Source: JAIYDJ01 sp031400505 (lineage in GTDB: Bacteria; Pseudomonadota; Alphaproteobacteria; Rhodobacterales; Rhodobacteraceae). From it: a DNA stretch of 64,000 nt. The position numbers and the translations under genes were made by a program. The stretch covers positions 1 through 64,000 of the forward strand of contig JANNPZ010000040.1 in the NCBI GenBank assembly GCA_031400505.1, in the 5' to 3' direction. This document shows, one piece after another, positions 43,785 through 51,652 of this stretch. The number at the start of each line of letters is the position of its first letter. The stretch's first letter is position 1. Under the pieces are notes generated by a model. The model saw only the letters and a list, made by a program, of their open reading frames with translations, was not told where the DNA came from and searched no databases.

Positions 43785-45530
43785 TCAGCGCATTTCCTCG
43801 GCCGGACTCACCCCGAGGATACCCAAAGCAGAGGAGATGACAACGCTCGTGGCACGGGCGAGCGCGATTTTGGCCGTGGATGTTGCCGCATTGCCCTCTT
43901 GCAAAAAGCGCAAGGACGGCTCGTCGTTGCCACGATTCCACAACGCGTGAAAATCCGACGCCAATTCATAAAGATAGAATGCAATCCGGTGCGGCTCGTT
44001 GCCCCGTGCCGCGATTTCGACCAGACGCGGCCATTCTGCGATCTTTCCCGCAAGGGTCAATTCGGCGGGGTGCGAAAGCTTGGTCAGGTCGGCATCTGCG
44101 AGGGTTGCATCGTCTACTGCCAAACCCGCATCGCGCGCACGCCGCAGGATCGAATTGACCCGCGCATTGGCATACTGGACATAGAATACCGGATTGTCTT
44201 TCGACTGTTCCAGAACCTTCGCGAAATCGAAATCCAGCGTCACATCGTTTTTCCGGGTCAGCATCATGAAGCGCGTCACATCCGCCCCTGCCTGTTCGAC
44301 CACATCGCGCAGGGTTACAAAGGTCCCTGCACGCTTGCTCATCTTGAACGGCTCGCCGTTCTTGTAGAGCTTGACCAGTTGCACCAGCTTGATGTCCAGC
44401 GGCACGCGGCCCCCGGACAAGGCGCTGACGGCGGCCTTCATCCGTTTGACGTAGCCGCCATGATCGGCCCCAAAAATGTCGATCAGCGCATCGAAGCCGC
44501 GCTGCACCTTGTCGTAGTGATAGGCGATGTCCGGGGCGAAATAGGTCCAGCTGCCATCGGATTTCTGCACCGGTCGGTCCACATCGTCGCCATGCGCCGT
44601 GCTGCGGAACAGGGTCTGCACGCGGGGCTCCCAATCTTCCGGCTCTTTGCCCTTGGGCGGTTCCAGCGTGCCTTCGTAGATCAGGCCCATATCGCGCAGG
44701 GTCTGGATCGCCGCCTCGATCTGGCCGGTGCCATAAAGCGCCTTTTCCGAGGAATAGACATCCATCGTCACACCCAGTGCCAAAAGATCCCCACGGATTT
44801 CGTCCATCATCATCGAACTGGCGATGTCGCGGATCTCGGTCAGCCAGTATTGCTCGCCCTTGTCCAAAAGGGTGTCGCCGAACCGCGCCTTCAGCGCCGT
44901 GCCGACTGCCACAAGATAATCGCCGGGATAGAGACCCTCGCGGATTTCAGGCTCCAGTCCGTGTGCCTCGCGGTACCTCTCATAGGCCGAGCGTGCCAGG
45001 ACATCAACCTGCGCACCGCCGTCGTTGATGTAATACTCGCGCGTCACATTCCAGCCGGCAAAAGCCAGAAGCCGCGCAAGCGCGTCGCCGACCACTGCAC
45101 CGCGGACGTGGCCCACGTGCATCGGACCGGTCGGGTTTGCAGAGACGAACTCGATGTTGACCCTAAGCCCGGAACCAAAGGCGGACCGCCCGAAATCGAC
45201 GCCTTGCTGCAAGGCTGCGCGAACCAGACCTTGCCAGACCGCGGGCGCAAGCGTCAGGTTCAAGAACCCCGGGCCTGCCACGTCTGTGCGAAGGACGCGG
45301 GGATCGCTGGCAAGCTGCAGGGCCAAGGCGTCTGCAATCACGCGGGGGGGCTGGCCTGCCGGTTTTGCAAGAACCATTGCCGCATTCGTCGCCATGTCGC
45401 CATGTGCCGGATCGCGGGGCGGTTCCACAGAAACCGCCGAAAGGTCAAGACCGGCAGGCAGGGTGCCTGCGGTCACCATTGCATCGACCGAAGCCACGAC
45501 CAACGCCCGGATATCAGCAAAGAGGTTCAT
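43785..45530 (-). CDS. argS: Arginine-tRNA ligase
   Basis: 581 residues. Class I synthetase. SANPTGPMHVGHVRG holds the HIGH motif (HVGH), FKMSKRAG is the KMSKS equivalent, and the N-terminal Add-1 domain and the C-terminal anticodon-binding helices (VQYANARVNSILRRA) are in place. ATG 45530 begins MNLFADIRALV. First gene of the argS-SPOR-nagZ-scpA-scpB series; the GTA-type holin ends 85 bp upstream. Confidence 0.96.
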   Translation of the reverse strand: MNLFADIRALVVASVDAMVTAGTLPAGLDLSAVSVEPPRDPAHGDMATNAAMVLAKPAGQPPRVIADALALQLASDPRVLRTDVAGPGFLNLTLAPAVWQGLVRAALQQGVDFGRSAFGSGLRVNIEFVSANPTGPMHVGHVRGAVVGDALARLLAFAGWNVTREYYINDGGAQVDVLARSAYERYREAHGLEPEIREGLYPGDYLVAVGTALKARFGDTLLDKGEQYWLTEIRDIASSMMMDEIRGDLLALGVTMDVYSSEKALYGTGQIEAAIQTLRDMGLIYEGTLEPPKGKEPEDWEPRVQTLFRSTAHGDDVDRPVQKSDGSWTYFAPDIAYHYDKVQRGFDALIDIFGADHGGYVKRMKAAVSALSGGRVPLDIKLVQLVKLYKNGEPFKMSKRAGTFVTLRDVVEQAGADVTRFMMLTRKNDVTLDFDFAKVLEQSKDNPVFYVQYANARVNSILRRARDAGLAVDDATLADADLTKLSHPAELTLAGKIAEWPRLVEIAARGNEPHRIAFYLYELASDFHALWNRGNDEPSLRFLQEGNAATSTAKIALARATSVVISSALGILGVSPAEEMR

Positions 45531-45614
45531 ATGATCAAATCCTGTCCCATAGGGCCGGGGTTTGCCCGATCCGGTGGGACAGGTCAAGGATACGCCTGTC
45601 AAAGGGTGCCGAGG

Positions 45615-46109
45615 TCAGCCTTGTCCGGCTCGCCAGTCAGCCAATGCAAGGTTGCCGCCGACAGGATCTGCCGGATCGGGGGGGGTGGCCGCAGGTGCCG
45701 TCCCCGAAACAGGACGGTTGCGGAAGTAGTGCGTTTCGCGGGCGCCGAAGTAGAAAGCCACGACTGCGCCCAAAAGCCACCAAAGCGGCTCTGGCACCGC
45801 ATTCAGCCCCACCATCCGCGCGGCGAACCGTTCAGGGTCCAGCATGGCAAAGACAAACAGGCCGATGGTACCGAAGGCAAGCATCGGGCGCGGCATGCGG
45901 TTCAACCCGTTGACGGCCGTGTCAAACCAGTTCGTCGGGCCGTTGACGAATTCGGCCCCAAGCTGGTTCATTGCAGCCACTTGCGCTTGTGCCGACAGTT
46001 CCATCTGCTTGGTTGCGGACGGCGTGTAGGTTTCGGCCAACCCGATCGCCGCATCGCCAAGTGCCGTCACTGCGGGCGACGAACCCACCAGTTTGTTGAT
46101 CAGACCCAT
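45615..46109 (-). CDS. Holin, GTA release type (3TM holin family)
   Basis: 164 residues. It matches in layout the GTA_holin_3TM family, needed in Rhodobacter capsulatus to open the inner membrane so that gene-transfer-agent particles escape. An amphipathic N-terminal region (SPAVTALGDAAIGLAETY) precedes two clear membrane helices (about 75-91, LAFGTIGLFVFAML, and about 107-123, PLWWLLGAVVAFYFGA), and the tail is proline-rich and hydrophilic. Its start lies within the last 10 nt of the endolysin gene, so the two are coupled. No capsid genes are nearby, as expected for a detached GTA lysis pair. Confidence 0.78.
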   Translation of the reverse strand: MGLINKLVGSSPAVTALGDAAIGLAETYTPSATKQMELSAQAQVAAMNQLGAEFVNGPTNWFDTAVNGLNRMPRPMLAFGTIGLFVFAMLDPERFAARMVGLNAVPEPLWWLLGAVVAFYFGARETHYFRNRPVSGTAPAATPPDPADPVGGNLALADWRAGQG

Positions 46110-46726
46110 GCCGCCACCCGTGCCTTGTGTTGTGCCGCTGTCAGATGATAGCGCGGGGCGATGAATTCTTCGGCGCGGGTGATCCAGCCGCCTTTGCCGC
46201 CGTCGCGACGCCGCGCGTATTTGCGACTGCTTGGGCGATCATCGGCCAGAGCATAGTAATAGTTGCGCCGGGCAATGCCATAAGCGTCCGCCAGATGGTT
46301 GGGTGCGGCGATCGCCGCGCGGGTCGCAGCATCGATGGTCTTTGGGCCGATCACACCATCGGCTGCGCAAGGATAGCCCATGTCGGTCAGAAGCCGTTGC
46401 AGGATCTTGACCGCGTTGGCACCTGCGTTGACATACATGTCGAACAGGGACGCGTGCAGAACCTCTGGCAGCGCAGCGATACCGGGTTCGGTGAAATAAT
46501 GCTGCACATAGATGTCAACGGCCTGGGCGCGGGTCAGCCGGCGCACGTCGTTGGTGTCGATACGGCCGTCGCCGGTCACGTCCATCCCCAGTCGCCGCAG
46601 GGTGCCGATGGTGACCCCGTGGTTGGTAGCCCCGCCCGGATCATCGGGGTCGTTCACATAGCCGCCTTCGCGGGCGGCAATCTCGGTTGCTATTTCAAGT
46701 ACGGATGTCATCGGGTTCCCCGGCAT
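46100..46726 (-). CDS. Endolysin, N-acetylmuramidase (GH108)
   Basis: 208 residues from ATG 46726 (ribosome site GGGAG at 8 nt); ATG 46711 is also possible. The N-terminal GH108 domain has catalytic E20 in REGGYVNDPDDPGGATNHG, an inserted EF-hand-like stretch DVTGDGRIDTND (49-60), and a C-terminal peptidoglycan-binding domain (LQRLLTDMGYPCAADGVIG). There is no signal peptide, so it needs the following holin to reach the wall. This is the muramidase partner of GTA holins. A single-copy prophage remnant is the alternative. Confidence 0.85.
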   Translation of the reverse strand: MPGNPMTSVLEIATEIAAREGGYVNDPDDPGGATNHGVTIGTLRRLGMDVTGDGRIDTNDVRRLTRAQAVDIYVQHYFTEPGIAALPEVLHASLFDMYVNAGANAVKILQRLLTDMGYPCAADGVIGPKTIDAATRAAIAAPNHLADAYGIARRNYYYALADDRPSSRKYARRRDGGKGGWITRAEEFIAPRYHLTAAQHKARVAAWV

Positions 46727-46844
46727 AGATCGCTCTCCCGGAGACAGCTTGTGTCAAATTATTGAGAAAACCCTTGTTGATGCGTGCGGTCGGCGTTGTC
46801 GCGTGCCAGTGCCATCGTCGATGCCGCCGTCAGTTCCGCAATCG

Positions 46845-46865
46845 GTGGGGGTTTCACACCCCCAC
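46845..46865. repeat. Intergenic G/C-rich hairpin of a REP-like type
   Basis: GTGGGGGTTTCACACCCCCAC: an 8-bp stem with a 5-nt loop, followed by ACCCCCGTGGGATATTT. Hairpins of this form with a GGATATTT-like tail recur between genes in Rhodobacteraceae genomes (from memory; not counted here). It lies in the 250-bp gap between ccmE and the endolysin. Confidence 0.6.
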
Positions 46866-46949
46866 ACCCCCGTGGGATATTTATGCCAATGTGAAATCTG
46901 CAGTCCGGTTGGCGACGCGCACCGGGCAGGGTTGCCATGGCAGGCTGGC

Positions 46950-46993
46950 GGGTCAGTTGCCTGACGGGTCTGGTGGGTCAGTTGCCTGACGGG
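46950..46993. repeat. 25-bp tandem duplication at the ccmE 3' end
   Basis: GGGTCAGTTGCCTGACGGG occurs at 46950-46968 and again at 46975-46993, a 25-bp step. The right copy contains the ccmE stop codon; the left lies just past it. Each copy is a small palindrome (GTCAG-ttgc-CTGAC). Confidence 0.85.
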
Positions 46994-47436
46994 GACCCTT
47001 TGAACACGCCCTGCTCTTTCAGCGCATCAACCACTTCTTTTGGCATATAGGTTTCGTCGTGTTTGGCGAGAATCTCGGTGGCTACGAACGTATCGCCTTC
47101 CATCCTGCCAGTTCCGATCATGCCTTGGCCTTCGCCAAAAAGGTCCGGCAGGACCCCGGTAAAGCGAACCGGTACGGTGATGTTGGTGTCGGTGACGCTG
47201 AACTCGATCGTCTCGGACTGACCGCGCACGAGGCTACCTTCAAGCACCAGGCCGCCCAGCCGAAACACCTCACCGGGTTTCGGGGGTTCGGTCACGACCT
47301 GGCTCGGCGAGCGGAAAAAGTTGATGCCGTCCCGGAAGCCGTAGCCGATCAGGGCGGTTGCACCCGCCACTGCCACAAATGCCAGCGCGATAACTTGCAT
47401 GCGGCGCTTTTTCTTCAGTCCTTTAAGGCCTGCCAT
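46978..47436 (-). CDS. ccmE: Cytochrome c maturation protein CcmE (heme chaperone)
   Basis: 152 residues. A membrane anchor (about 13-31) and a periplasmic beta-barrel. H126 in LAKHDETYMP is the covalent haem ligand and Y130 the axial partner. CcmE carries haem from CcmABC to the CcmF/H ligation complex. Follows argC by 10 nt. The ccmF and ccmH genes do not follow it; past the stop there is a duplication, a repeat hairpin and the GTA-type lysis pair, so the rest of the system must be elsewhere. Confidence 0.96.
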   Translation of the reverse strand: MAGLKGLKKKRRMQVIALAFVAVAGATALIGYGFRDGINFFRSPSQVVTEPPKPGEVFRLGGLVLEGSLVRGQSETIEFSVTDTNITVPVRFTGVLPDLFGEGQGMIGTGRMEGDTFVATEILAKHDETYMPKEVVDALKEQGVFKGSPSGN

Positions 47437-47446
47437 CCACCCCCCC

Positions 47447-48475
47447 CTACGGGAAAACCGGCGCGAGCATGAGCCCCGCAGTTTCGTCGAAATCCAGCAT
47501 CAGGTTGGCGTTCTGCAACGCCTGTCCGGAAGAGCCTTTGGTCAGATTGTCGAGCACCGACACCACCATTGTGCGACCGGTAATGCGGTCGCCGATCACA
47601 CCCACGTGACAGAAGTTGGACCCCGTGACGTCGCGTGTCGAGGGCAGTGCGCCAAAAGGTAGCACCTCGACAAAGGGTTCGGCTGCGTAGGCCTCGAACA
47701 AGGTACGGTGTATTTCGGCCGCATCGCCCTGCACATAGACCGAAGCGAGGATGCCGCGGTTCATCGGCAACAGGTGCGGGGTGAATTGAACATGGACCGG
47801 GCGGCCGGCGATCAGGCTGAATTCCTGATCGAATTCACCAAGGTGGCGGTGCTTTGCGCCAGCAGAGTAGCTGTGCGTGCCACCCGAAAGTTCTGCGTGC
47901 AGCAGGTTTTCCTTCGCCGAACGCCCTGCCCCGCTGACGCCCGCCTTGAGGTCGATCAGGATGTGATCAAGATCGATGACCCCCGCACCGATCAGTGGCC
48001 GCAAGGCAAACTGGCCGGCTGCGGCGTTGCAACCGGTGCCCGCGACCAACCGCGCGCGGCGGATTTCCGGACGGTAGAATTCGGTCAGACCATAGACCGC
48101 CTCGGCCTGCAAGTCGGGTTGGGTATGGGGTTGGCCATACCATTTCGCATATTCCGCCGGGTCACGCAGACGGAAATCCGCCGACAGATCGACGATGCGC
48201 AGATCACGCGGCAGGGCTGCAACCACTGCCTGCGTGGTGCCATGCGGCAGCGCACAAAACACAAGATCGACGTCGGAAAAATCGATTTCGTCGATTTTTT
48301 GCAGGATCGGCAGGTCAAGATGGCGCAGGAAGGGAAACACCTCGGCCATATGCTGACCGGCTTTGCGGTCTGCGGACAGGGCCGTGATCCGAAGGTTTGG
48401 ATGCGTGGCGATGAGCCGGACCAGTTCGGCCCCGGTGTATCCCGAAGCGCCAAGAATTGCGATTTTGGCAGTCAT
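47447..48475 (-). CDS. argC: N-acetyl-gamma-glutamyl-phosphate reductase
   Basis: 342 residues, type 1 ArgC. NADPH-dependent reduction in arginine synthesis. The Rossmann motif GASGYTGAEL (9-18), catalytic C149 in GTGCNAAAG and the HLGEF region (EFDQEFSL follows) are conserved. ATG 48475. In the same direction as murI upstream, separated by 157 bp containing a near-duplicated ATGGCAGTTCT/ATGGCGGTTCT block. Confidence 0.95.
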   Translation of the reverse strand: MTAKIAILGASGYTGAELVRLIATHPNLRITALSADRKAGQHMAEVFPFLRHLDLPILQKIDEIDFSDVDLVFCALPHGTTQAVVAALPRDLRIVDLSADFRLRDPAEYAKWYGQPHTQPDLQAEAVYGLTEFYRPEIRRARLVAGTGCNAAAGQFALRPLIGAGVIDLDHILIDLKAGVSGAGRSAKENLLHAELSGGTHSYSAGAKHRHLGEFDQEFSLIAGRPVHVQFTPHLLPMNRGILASVYVQGDAAEIHRTLFEAYAAEPFVEVLPFGALPSTRDVTGSNFCHVGVIGDRITGRTMVVSVLDNLTKGSSGQALQNANLMLDFDETAGLMLAPVFP

Positions 48476-48632
48476 GTCGGCCCCCGGCGTTCTGGCAACT
48501 GTGTTCTGGCGATGGCAGTTCTCGCAATGGCGGTTCTGCCGAGGTCTGGTGAAGGATGCAAGAGGCATGCCATGCAAGCCGCGGTGCATGACGCTGACAA
48601 TGCAACGGCGCGGAGGCTTTTTCGACCGCAGA

Positions 48633-49445
48633 TCACGCGGATTCGAATGTCACTCTTTTGCGTAGAAACTGGATGGCGCGGTCGGACACGTCGCCTGCAT
48701 CGCCTGTGGTCAGGTAGCGCGACATCTTACCGGGCCCGCGCATTTCAGGTCGGCGGGTCAGATAGTCGACAAGCGATTCGGCAACAAGGTTGGCTTGACT
48801 GTAGACCTTGACCGTCGGACCCAGAACATCCGAGAAAGTGCGCTCCATCAGCGGGTAATGCGTGCAGCCCAAGACCGCGGCTTGCGGGTGCGGCATGCGG
48901 CGCAACAGGGCCTGGACATGCGCGCGCACCAGCGTTTCGGCCAGTATCTCGTCACCGGCCTCGATGGCATCGACGACGCCGCCGCAGGGTTGTGCTTCGA
49001 CATCGACGCCAATGGCACGGAAGGCAAGTTCGCGCTGAAAGGCCCGGGAGGCGACCGTGGCAGGAGTTGCAAACAGCGCGACATGCTGGACCGCCACTTC
49101 GCGCGGCGGGGAATTGTCGCCCCAGCGCCGCTCTGTCAGCGCCTCGATCAATGGGACCAGCACGCCCAGGACGCGTTTGTGCGGTGGAACCCAGGTTTCC
49201 TGCATGCGTTTGAGTGCAGCCGCAGAGGCCGTGTTGCACGCGAGGATCACCAGATCACACCCCTCGCGCCATAGCCGCTCTGTCGCGGCGCAGGTCAGCT
49301 TGAAGATGTCATCTGGCGTACGCACCCCGTAGGGCGCGTTGGCGTTGTCGCCAAGATAGACAAACGGAACTTCTGGCAAACGCTTTTGCAATGCGCCAAG
49401 CACCGTCAGACCGCCCAGACCGCTGTCAAAAACTCCTACAGCCAT
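48633..49445 (-). CDS. murI: Glutamate racemase
   Basis: 270 residues. Makes D-glutamate for peptidoglycan. The two catalytic cysteines are C70 (LACNTASA) and C194 (LGCTHYPL); FDSGLGGLTVL and YLGDNANAPYG are family signatures. 3 nt after the upstream acyltransferase stop, thus co-transcribed. Confidence 0.95.
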   Translation of the reverse strand: MAVGVFDSGLGGLTVLGALQKRLPEVPFVYLGDNANAPYGVRTPDDIFKLTCAATERLWREGCDLVILACNTASAAALKRMQETWVPPHKRVLGVLVPLIEALTERRWGDNSPPREVAVQHVALFATPATVASRAFQRELAFRAIGVDVEAQPCGGVVDAIEAGDEILAETLVRAHVQALLRRMPHPQAAVLGCTHYPLMERTFSDVLGPTVKVYSQANLVAESLVDYLTRRPEMRGPGKMSRYLTTGDAGDVSDRAIQFLRKRVTFESA

Positions 49446-49448
49446 GGC

Positions 49449-50327
49449 CTACCTCGTCTTGTACTTGTCCTCGAACTCGAAGCCGTAGTCATAAGACCTC
49501 AGCGGCGTCGGCGACAACTGATAGGTGGCACGGCGCAGAAAATCCATCATTGCGTTCGGATCGGATTTCAGAGGTTCAAGTTGCGCAGAGGCAATCGGTT
49601 CACCCACCACCACCCGAACCGGTTCATCGTTGCGCGATTTGAATTCCTTGATCAACAGGCCAAGCCGCAGCGTGGATGACGCATGCGACGCAAGCTGGAA
49701 CAGACGCGAATTGTGCCCTTCAAAGAAGACCGGCACGACGGTCGCATCGGATTTCGCGATCATTTTGGCAGTGAAGTTCCGCCAACCGGGGTCCATCGGC
49801 CGCGAAAAGGGTTTGGCGGATGTTGACACTGTTCCACCTGGGAACACCCCGATCGCGCCGCCCTCGGCCAGATATTTCAGCGAAACGGCGCGGGTTTCGA
49901 TGTTCAGTTTGATTGCCTCGCGGGTGCTGTCAAAAGAGATCGGCAGCACAACGCGGTTCAGCTCTTCAGACCGGCGAAACACCGAATTGGCAAGAATTCG
50001 AAAATCGCCGCGCACCTTGTCAAGCAAATGCCCCATCATCAGACCGTCAAGAATGCCGTAAGGGTGATTGGCAATCACCACCAACGGCCCGTTGGCGGGA
50101 ATGTTGGTCAACGACCCCCCCACCACATCCAGCGACAATCCATAGCGTTGCACCAGGACATCCCAGAAGTTCTCTCCACGGGCGATGTCTTGCTCATACC
50201 CTTTGGCGCGCCGGATCAACGACAGGCGACCCGTTACATTCTCCATCACCCGGATCATTGCACGTCCGCCGCGTGTGCGCGCAGAGGATGCATAGCTTAT
50301 GTCCCGGGTCACGTCGTGTTTGCGCAT
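49449..50327 (-). CDS. PlsC-like lysophospholipid acyltransferase
   Basis: 292 residues from ATG 50327 (TTG just before it rejected). Acyltransferase with the H-x4-D box NHPYGILDGL, the FPGGTVS acceptor motif and VVPVFFEGHNSRLF. It resembles the acyltransferase half of OlsF more than short PlsC. It could be the second enzyme of ornithine-lipid synthesis (the OlsA role) with the OlsB at 33 kb; this is inference. Co-transcribed with murI. Divergent from the LysR-family gene. Confidence 0.8.
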   Translation of the reverse strand: MRKHDVTRDISYASSARTRGGRAMIRVMENVTGRLSLIRRAKGYEQDIARGENFWDVLVQRYGLSLDVVGGSLTNIPANGPLVVIANHPYGILDGLMMGHLLDKVRGDFRILANSVFRRSEELNRVVLPISFDSTREAIKLNIETRAVSLKYLAEGGAIGVFPGGTVSTSAKPFSRPMDPGWRNFTAKMIAKSDATVVPVFFEGHNSRLFQLASHASSTLRLGLLIKEFKSRNDEPVRVVVGEPIASAQLEPLKSDPNAMMDFLRRATYQLSPTPLRSYDYGFEFEDKYKTR

Positions 50328-50483
50328 CAAAAGCCCCCCATTCCGTCACATAGGCATATCGGTAATCTCGCGGTCTGGCCAGTCAAGATGACGCGACCAT
50401 GACATACTAACTGACACCCCAGATAGCATGTTGTGTTGCCACGACGGCGCGCGCCGCGCATGAGTATTGTCGTCGGGATTTAC

Positions 50484-50501
50484 ACGCGAAAGTTTTCGCG
50501 T
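50484..50501. promoter_or_regulatory. Perfect 8+8 palindrome upstream of LysR-type regulator
   Basis: ACGCGAAAGTTTTCGCGT: 8-bp arms with a 2-bp spacer, too tight for an RNA loop and so more like a protein-binding dyad. It lies 54 nt before the regulator start and 157 nt before the divergent acyltransferase gene. Confidence 0.5.
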
Positions 50502-50554
50502 CAGTGCATTGCTTGCGTGCTAGCATCGCGCACGAAACGAGGTTTGGTTGCGGT

Positions 50555-51448
50555 ATGGACTGGGACAAGTTGCGGATTTTTCATGCGGTGGCCGACAAGG
50601 GCAGCCTTACCCACGCGGGCGAGGTGCTGCATCTTTCTCAGTCCGCGGTCAGCAGGCAGATACGGTCGCTAGAAGACAGCCTGGCGGTAACACTGTTTCA
50701 CCGCCACGCCCGCGGGCTGATCCTGACCGAGCCGGGTGAATTGCTGTTTGACGCGACCCAGCAGATGGTCAAGCGACTGGATGCCACCGCCGCCCGGATC
50801 CGCGACAGCGAGGACGAGGTGTTTGGCGAGTTGCGCGTGACCACGACCACAGGCTTTGGTACGTTGTGGCTGGCACCAAGGCTGGCCAATCTTTACAAGA
50901 AATACCCCAGCCTGAAGATCGACCTGATGCTCGAAGAACGCGTCCTAGACCTGCCGATGCGCGAGGCCGATGTGGCCATTCGGATGAAGGAACCGTCACA
51001 GGCCGATCTGATCCGGCGCAGGTTGATGAACATCCGGATGCGGCTTTATGCCTCGCCCGAGTATCTCTCGGAACATGGCACCCCGTTGACGATGGACGAT
51101 TTTACGCAACACCGCCTGATCTGTCAGCATTCCGGAACGGCGCAGGTTTCGGCCGGAGCCAATCTTGTCGCAGACCTTATGGCACATGACATTCCGTCCA
51201 CTCTGACGGTAAACAACTATTTCGGGGTTTTGCAGGGTGTATTGAATCATCTGGGGATCGGCGTGTTGCCTGATTATATCACCGAGGATTTTCCCCATCT
51301 CACCCGCGTTCTTCCCGAAGTGGAAAGCAGCGAAGTGCCGGTGTTTCTCGCCTACCCGGAAGAATTGCGCAATTCAAAGCGGGTCGCGGCATTTCGGGAA
51401 TTCGTGACCGAAGAAATCTTTGCGTTTCGCAAGCGACAGCAGAACTGA
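50555..51448 (+). CDS. LysR-family transcriptional regulator
   Basis: 297 residues. N-terminal HTH (about 16-40: GSLTHAGEVLHLSQSAVSRQ), a linker helix and a type 2 periplasmic-binding-like effector domain (about 90-295). The MDWDKLRIFHAVADKGS start fits this large roseobacter group. Divergent from the acyltransferase-murI genes, a common layout for regulator and target (inference). Effector unknown. The next element downstream is a candidate small RNA. Confidence 0.9.
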   Translation: MDWDKLRIFHAVADKGSLTHAGEVLHLSQSAVSRQIRSLEDSLAVTLFHRHARGLILTEPGELLFDATQQMVKRLDATAARIRDSEDEVFGELRVTTTTGFGTLWLAPRLANLYKKYPSLKIDLMLEERVLDLPMREADVAIRMKEPSQADLIRRRLMNIRMRLYASPEYLSEHGTPLTMDDFTQHRLICQHSGTAQVSAGANLVADLMAHDIPSTLTVNNYFGVLQGVLNHLGIGVLPDYITEDFPHLTRVLPEVESSEVPVFLAYPEELRNSKRVAAFREFVTEEIFAFRKRQQN

Positions 51449-51456
51449 CCCGCTAT

Positions 51457-51475
51457 CCATGCGGGAAACGCATGG
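51457..51475 (+). other. Hairpin just after the LysR-family stop
   Basis: CCATGCG-GGAAA-CGCATGG, a perfect 7-bp stem with a GGAAA loop, 9 nt after the stop. It lacks a T-run and may stabilise or attenuate the transcript. Confidence 0.5.
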
Positions 51476-51505
51476 CGGGCATGCTTTACGTAGGGCAAAT
51501 CCTAC

Positions 51506-51534
51506 TTGTGCTGGCGCTAACACGCCCCTAAATG
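51506..51534 (+). promoter_or_regulatory. Candidate promoter for the small RNA
   Basis: TTGTGC (51506-51511), a 17-bp spacer, and TAAATG (51529-51534), a sigma-70-like pair that would start RNA near 51541, at the first base of a hairpin. Confidence 0.35.
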
Positions 51535-51540
51535 ATGGGT

Positions 51541-51623
51541 TGAAGGCTGCGATTGACGTTGTCTTGCTGCCTTCATACCTCCCTGTTGGACTTGGGCCGA
51601 GCTTTTGCTCGGCCTCTTTTTTT
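51541..51623 (+). ncRNA. Candidate small RNA with strong intrinsic terminator
   Basis: About 83 nt. A 5' hairpin with stem TGAAGGC/GCCTTCA (51541-51547/51569-51575) is followed by a pyrimidine-rich single-stranded linker (TACCTCCCTGTTGG) and a textbook terminator GGCCGAGC-TTTT-GCTCGGCC with TCTTTTTTT (51595-51623). It lies between the convergent LysR gene and sigma factor, is not coding, and has a weak promoter pair 7 nt upstream. The exposed CCUCC could bind ribosome sites. It may instead be the LysR 3' untranslated region. Confidence 0.55.
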
Positions 51624-51652
51624 GCGGTTCGTGATCTTGCAGGATTTCGCGG

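Noticed and set aside
43662..46148. 828-codon plus-strand ORF over argS and the lysis pair
   Set aside because: Longest shadow in the window, but spans antisense of several real genes and has random composition.
45615..46726. Prophage remnant
   Set aside because: Only holin and muramidase are present, overlapping and intact, and they match the GTA release type. Kept as an alternative only.
51595..51623. Terminator of the sigma factor
   Set aside because: The T-run lies on the plus-strand side, so it ends rightward transcripts (LysR or sRNA), not the minus-strand sigma gene.
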